64,000 nt of DNA from an uncultured Christensenella sp. Lineage in GTDB: Bacteria; Bacillota; Clostridia; Christensenellales; UBA3700. A model generated the notes under the pieces. The model was not told the DNA's origin and ran no database searches. It was given only the letters and a program-made list of their open reading frames with translations. The stretch is taken from positions 1 through 64,000 of the forward strand of contig CAJTXS010000007.1 of the NCBI GenBank assembly GCA_910583735.1, read 5' to 3'. How positions within the stretch are numbered: position 1 is the first letter of the stretch; each line of letters begins with the position of its first letter. The position numbers and the translations under genes were made by a program. Below, in pieces: positions 61,000-64,000 of this stretch.

Positions 61000-62538
61000 T
61001 CAATGTTTGAAATGTCTGTCGCCCGTAAAAATCATAGCTATGCCCAATCTATTGCATGCGTCTATACTAAGCTTGTCGTTTCTGCTGCCGCCGGGCTGAG
61101 CGATAGCGGATATGCCGGCCTTGCCAGCCTCTTCCACGCAATCGTCGAAAGGGAAAAACGCGTCGGACGCAAGCACCGCGCCCTCGGTAGACGTGAGGGA
61201 GTGGTCGATAGCCTGACCCGTCGCCCATATTCTGTTGACCTGTCCGCCGCCGATGCCGAGAGTTACTTTATCCTTAGCTACGACAATGGCGTTAGACTTG
61301 GTATGCTTAACTACTTTCATCGCGAACTTCAAGTCCTCGAGCTGCTTATCGGTCGGGGCAAGCGATGTGACGATATCTATCTTGTCGTCGTCGATGACGT
61401 TCCTGTCGAAGTCCTGCACGAGCAATCCGCCCAAGACCTTCTTCATTTCGTAGTTGCCTTGAGGCACCGCAGCCGCGATATCGGGCAACTCGAGCAATCT
61501 GATATTAGCCTTAGTCGTAAGTATGCTCATAGCCTCTTTGCTGAAAGAAGGCGCGATAACTATCTCGATAAATATCTTGTTAATCTGCTCTGCCGTAGCC
61601 TTGTCTATCTCTCTGTTGGCTGCGATAATACCGCCGAATATAGAGGTGGGATCGCTTGCGTTGGCTTTCTCAAACGCCTTGGATATCGTCTTGTCGGAAG
61701 CTACGCCGCAAGGATTGGAGTGCTTACATGCGACAATCGTAGGCTCGTCGAACTCTTTAAGCAAATTGAGCGCGCCGTTGGCGTCGTTGATATTGTTGTA
61801 AGAAAGCTCCTTGCCGTGCAACTGCTTAGCCTTGGAAAGGCTGCCCGCTACCTCGAAAGGCTCTTTATAGAATACAGCGCTCTGATGAGGATTCTCGCCG
61901 TAACGCATATCCTGCGCCTTGTCGAATGCAAGCGTAAGCTTATCGGGATACTCGATATTGTTGCGCTTACGCAGATAGTCGGCGATAAGAGTATCGTAAT
62001 ACGCAGTGTGCTGGTATACCTTATACATAAGATAGAACTTGGTCTCGAGCGTGACGCCGCCGTCGGACAGCTCCGCAATTACTCTCTTATAATCTACGGG
62101 GTCTACGAGTACGGTGACGTCTTGATAATTCTTAGCAGCGCTCCTAAGCATAGTAGGTCCGCCGATATCGATATTCTCAATTGCTTCTTGCAATTCGATA
62201 CCCTCTTTTGAGATGGTCTGCTTAAAGGGATAGAGATTGACGACTACGATATCTATCGTATTGATATTCATCTTCTCAAGGAAAGACATATGCTCCGCAT
62301 TGCCGCGCATAGCGAGCAAACCCGCGTGCACGTTGGGGTGCAAGGTCTTGACTCTGCCGTCGAGACACTCGGGGAATCCAGTAATATCACTGATATCTAT
62401 GGCATCGAGATCAGAGTCTCTGAGCACTTTCAAAGTTCCGCCTGTGGACACTATCTCGTATCCGAAGTCGATCAAGCTCTTAGCTAAATCTACAATGCCC
62501 GTCTTATCGGAAACGCTGATTAACGCACGTTTTTTCAT
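61000..62538 (-). CDS. purH: Bifunctional AICAR transformylase/IMP cyclohydrolase
   Basis: Last two steps to IMP. The 512-residue protein has the N-terminal cyclohydrolase (ALISVSDKTGIVDLAK, FPECLDGRVKTLHPNVHAG cited in parts: ECLDGRVKTLHP) and the C-terminal AICAR transformylase with ACKHSNPCGVAS and the QPGGSRND loop. Shine-Dalgarno AAGGAG. It follows purN by 18 bp. Confidence 0.97.
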   Translation of the reverse strand: MKKRALISVSDKTGIVDLAKSLIDFGYEIVSTGGTLKVLRDSDLDAIDISDITGFPECLDGRVKTLHPNVHAGLLAMRGNAEHMSFLEKMNINTIDIVVVNLYPFKQTISKEGIELQEAIENIDIGGPTMLRSAAKNYQDVTVLVDPVDYKRVIAELSDGGVTLETKFYLMYKVYQHTAYYDTLIADYLRKRNNIEYPDKLTLAFDKAQDMRYGENPHQSAVFYKEPFEVAGSLSKAKQLHGKELSYNNINDANGALNLLKEFDEPTIVACKHSNPCGVASDKTISKAFEKANASDPTSIFGGIIAANREIDKATAEQINKIFIEIVIAPSFSKEAMSILTTKANIRLLELPDIAAAVPQGNYEMKKVLGGLLVQDFDRNVIDDDKIDIVTSLAPTDKQLEDLKFAMKVVKHTKSNAIVVAKDKVTLGIGGGQVNRIWATGQAIDHSLTSTEGAVLASDAFFPFDDCVEEAGKAGISAIAQPGGSRNDKLSIDACNRLGIAMIFTGDRHFKH

Positions 62539-62556
62539 AAATACTCCTTATATCCT

Positions 62557-63138
62557 TTATTCTCTGCACAGCTGCGCCACGACCTTGGGCAAGAGGATAT
62601 GCTCTTGCTCGAGCACACGCTCTTGTAAACTCTCCGGCGTGTCGCCTGCTAAAACTTTTACTTTTACTTGCTCGATTATTTTCCCCGTATCCGCGCCGCC
62701 GTCGACGTAATGAACGGTACAACCGCTCTCCGTCTCTCCGCCCTCTATGACTGCGCGATGTACTCTCATTCCGTACATGCCCATACCGCAATATGCGGGT
62801 ATAAGCGAGGGATGAATATTGATAATCCTGCCCTCGTAGATATCAAGCAGCGACGAGGTTACGATTGACAGATATCCTGCAAGGACTATCAAGTCTATAT
62901 CGAGCGAAGCGAGATAATCGGCAATAGCCTTGTCCCTATTCTCCGCGTCGCCGTACTCCTTGATAGTGAATATCCTATAAGGAATACCGTGCTTGACAGC
63001 TCTGTCGATAGCGTATATCCCGCTCTTATTGGCGATTACGGCGCGTATCTTGCCGTTGATTTCGCCCCTCTCGCAGGCGTCGATTACGCTCTGCATATCG
63101 GTACCGCCGCCCGATACGAATATCGCAATATTCTTCAT
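62557..63138 (-). CDS. purN: Phosphoribosylglycinamide formyltransferase
   Basis: Transfers formyl from 10-formyl-THF to GAR. The 193-residue protein has IFVSGGGTDMQSV at the start, and the catalytic Asn, His and Asp in NIHPSLIPAY and DGGADTG. It begins at the purM stop (1-bp overlap). The loop CGMGMYGMRVHRA replaces the more usual GAHA-type segment, a form seen in clostridial PurN. Confidence 0.95.
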   Translation of the reverse strand: MKNIAIFVSGGGTDMQSVIDACERGEINGKIRAVIANKSGIYAIDRAVKHGIPYRIFTIKEYGDAENRDKAIADYLASLDIDLIVLAGYLSIVTSSLLDIYEGRIINIHPSLIPAYCGMGMYGMRVHRAVIEGGETESGCTVHYVDGGADTGKIIEQVKVKVLAGDTPESLQERVLEQEHILLPKVVAQLCRE

Positions 63139-64000
63139 TAATGAAGTCTTACTCCTTCCTTATCGGAGACGCTGCCTATCACATACGCGTCTTCGCCGAG
63201 TTCCTTGAGCGTGGCAACTACGTCGTCCGCCGTCTCGGGCGCAACCGCCATGACAAGACCTATACCCATATTGAATGTGTTGTACATCTTGTCGTTGCCG
63301 ATGCCCGCTATCTCGCCGAGCGCCTTGAATACCTTGGGCAGCGGATAGCTGTTAAGGTCTATGTCGACGCCCAATCCCTTGGGAATGATACGCGGAATAT
63401 TCTCTATAAATCCTCCGCCCGTGATATGCGCGATACCCTTGATTGTATGCTTTTCTATCACCGACAAAACTGTCTTGACGTATATCTTGGTAGGAGTAAG
63501 CACGATGTCCGCAGGCGCGCAGCCCAAGGTCTCGTTATACTTATTGATGCTATCCTTATCTTCGCCGAAAAGCTTACGAACAAGCGAATATCCGTTGCTG
63601 TGTATTCCGCTAGAGGCGATACCTATGAGCTTATCTCCCGCGGCAATGGTCTTGCCGTTGATTATCTTGTTGCGCTTGACAATACCTACAGCAAAGCCCG
63701 CGATGTCGTACTCGTCGTCGGCATAGAAGCCTGGCATCTCCGCCGTCTCTCCGCCGATAAGCGCGCAGCCCGACTGACGGCAGCCCTCGCTGACGCCCTT
63801 TACGATATCCGCGACCTTAGTCGGTACGAGCTTGTTGAGCGCAATATAGTCGAGGAAAAGAAGGGGCTTGGCGCCCTGACACACGATGTCGTTGACGCAC
63901 ATAGCGACCGCGTCGATACCAATAGTGTCGTGCTTGTCCAATACAAAGGCGTACTTAAGCTTGGTGCCTACGCCGTCTGTTCCCGCAACGAGGCAGTCGC
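63138..64000 (-). CDS. purM: Phosphoribosylformylglycinamidine cyclo-ligase, partial (5' end beyond the window)
   Basis: Cyclises FGAM to AIR. The open frame continues to the window edge: codons above 63941 read DCLVAGTDGVGTKLKYAFVL, matching the conserved PurM N-terminal part, so the ATG at 63941 is internal. Visible motifs include DAVAMCVNDIV, GGETAEMPGFY and ITGGGFIENIPR. About 287 residues are present; roughly 40-60 are missing. It is upstream of purN in the operon purM-N-H-D-L. Confidence 0.95.
   Translation of the reverse strand, partial: DCLVAGTDGVGTKLKYAFVLDKHDTIGIDAVAMCVNDIVCQGAKPLLFLDYIALNKLVPTKVADIVKGVSEGCRQSGCALIGGETAEMPGFYADDEYDIAGFAVGIVKRNKIINGKTIAAGDKLIGIASSGIHSNGYSLVRKLFGEDKDSINKYNETLGCAPADIVLTPTKIYVKTVLSVIEKHTIKGIAHITGGGFIENIPRIIPKGLGVDIDLNSYPLPKVFKALGEIAGIGNDKMYNTFNMGIGLVMAVAPETADDVVATLKELGEDAYVIGSVSDKEGVRLH

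Noticed and set aside
60811..62211. Plus-strand open frame of 466 codons opposite purD/purH
   Set aside because: It mirrors well-conserved purine enzymes; composition is that of an antisense frame.
1..64000. CRISPR arrays, prophage, insertion sequences or rRNA
   Set aside because: No regularly spaced repeats, transposase or phage structural motifs, or rRNA sequence were seen anywhere in the window.

Overview
The window looks like a chromosomal segment of a spore-forming, Clostridia-type member of the Bacillota, of low to moderate GC. The support is a complete spoIIAA-spoIIAB-sigF operon, an IspH-ribosomal protein S1 fusion, a PolC-type protein, LexA with a Gram-positive SOS box, and Bacillota gene order (rpsB-tsf-pyrH-frr-uppS-cdsA-dxr-rseP-ispG, rimP-nusA-ylxR-ylxQ-infB-rbfA, dnaX-ybaB-recR). 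I cannot place it below class; an uncultured gut lineage is a guess. Nearly all genes are on the minus strand; only the recombinase, lexA and one penicillin-binding protein are on plus.

Layout. 1-2490: tyrosine recombinase and lexA, then a gene-poor gap. 2491-10622: miaB-mutS-mutL-miaA-ynbB (tRNA modification and mismatch repair), closed by a terminator. 10685-12967: class A PBP, divergent from miaB. 13143-14604: forespore sigma operon. 14605-16144: sparse, with one orphan ORF. 16145-26628: a tightly overlapping twelve-gene operon, rimP to efp, driven by a clear sigma-A promoter behind the polC-like gene. 26645-36335: rpsB to ispG (translation, isoprenoid and lipid precursors), ending in a polC-like gene that has lost its polymerase half. 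36393-43440: accessory region (methyltransferase, MATE pump, carbonic anhydrase, orphan membrane protein, cysteine hydrolase, an 81-aa orphan with a structured leader, a frameshifted small membrane gene, a flavodoxin-ferredoxin). 43548-44153: five-tRNA operon with promoter and terminator. 44234-51682: dnaX-ybaB-recR, then a BaiN-like flavoprotein, cmk, plsC and ispH-rpsA. 51725-53779: GPH sugar transporter and a MazF toxin with no antitoxin beside it. 53878-64000: purine operon purM-N-H-D-L, followed by recX and nnr.

Most worth a second look: (1) a 512-aa PolC N-domain/OB/DEDDh-exonuclease protein without PHP or polymerase domains, at the normal polC locus; (2) promoters whose -10 box lies 6-9 nt before the start codon (xer, miaB, cmk, MATE), predicting leaderless or nearly leaderless mRNAs; (3) a roughly 147-nt leader with competing hairpins ahead of an unrecognised 81-aa ORF; (4) a small membrane-protein gene broken twice in A-runs; (5) an orphan MazF. 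No CRISPR array, prophage, insertion sequence or rRNA was seen. All family assignments come from reading motifs; no database search was run.
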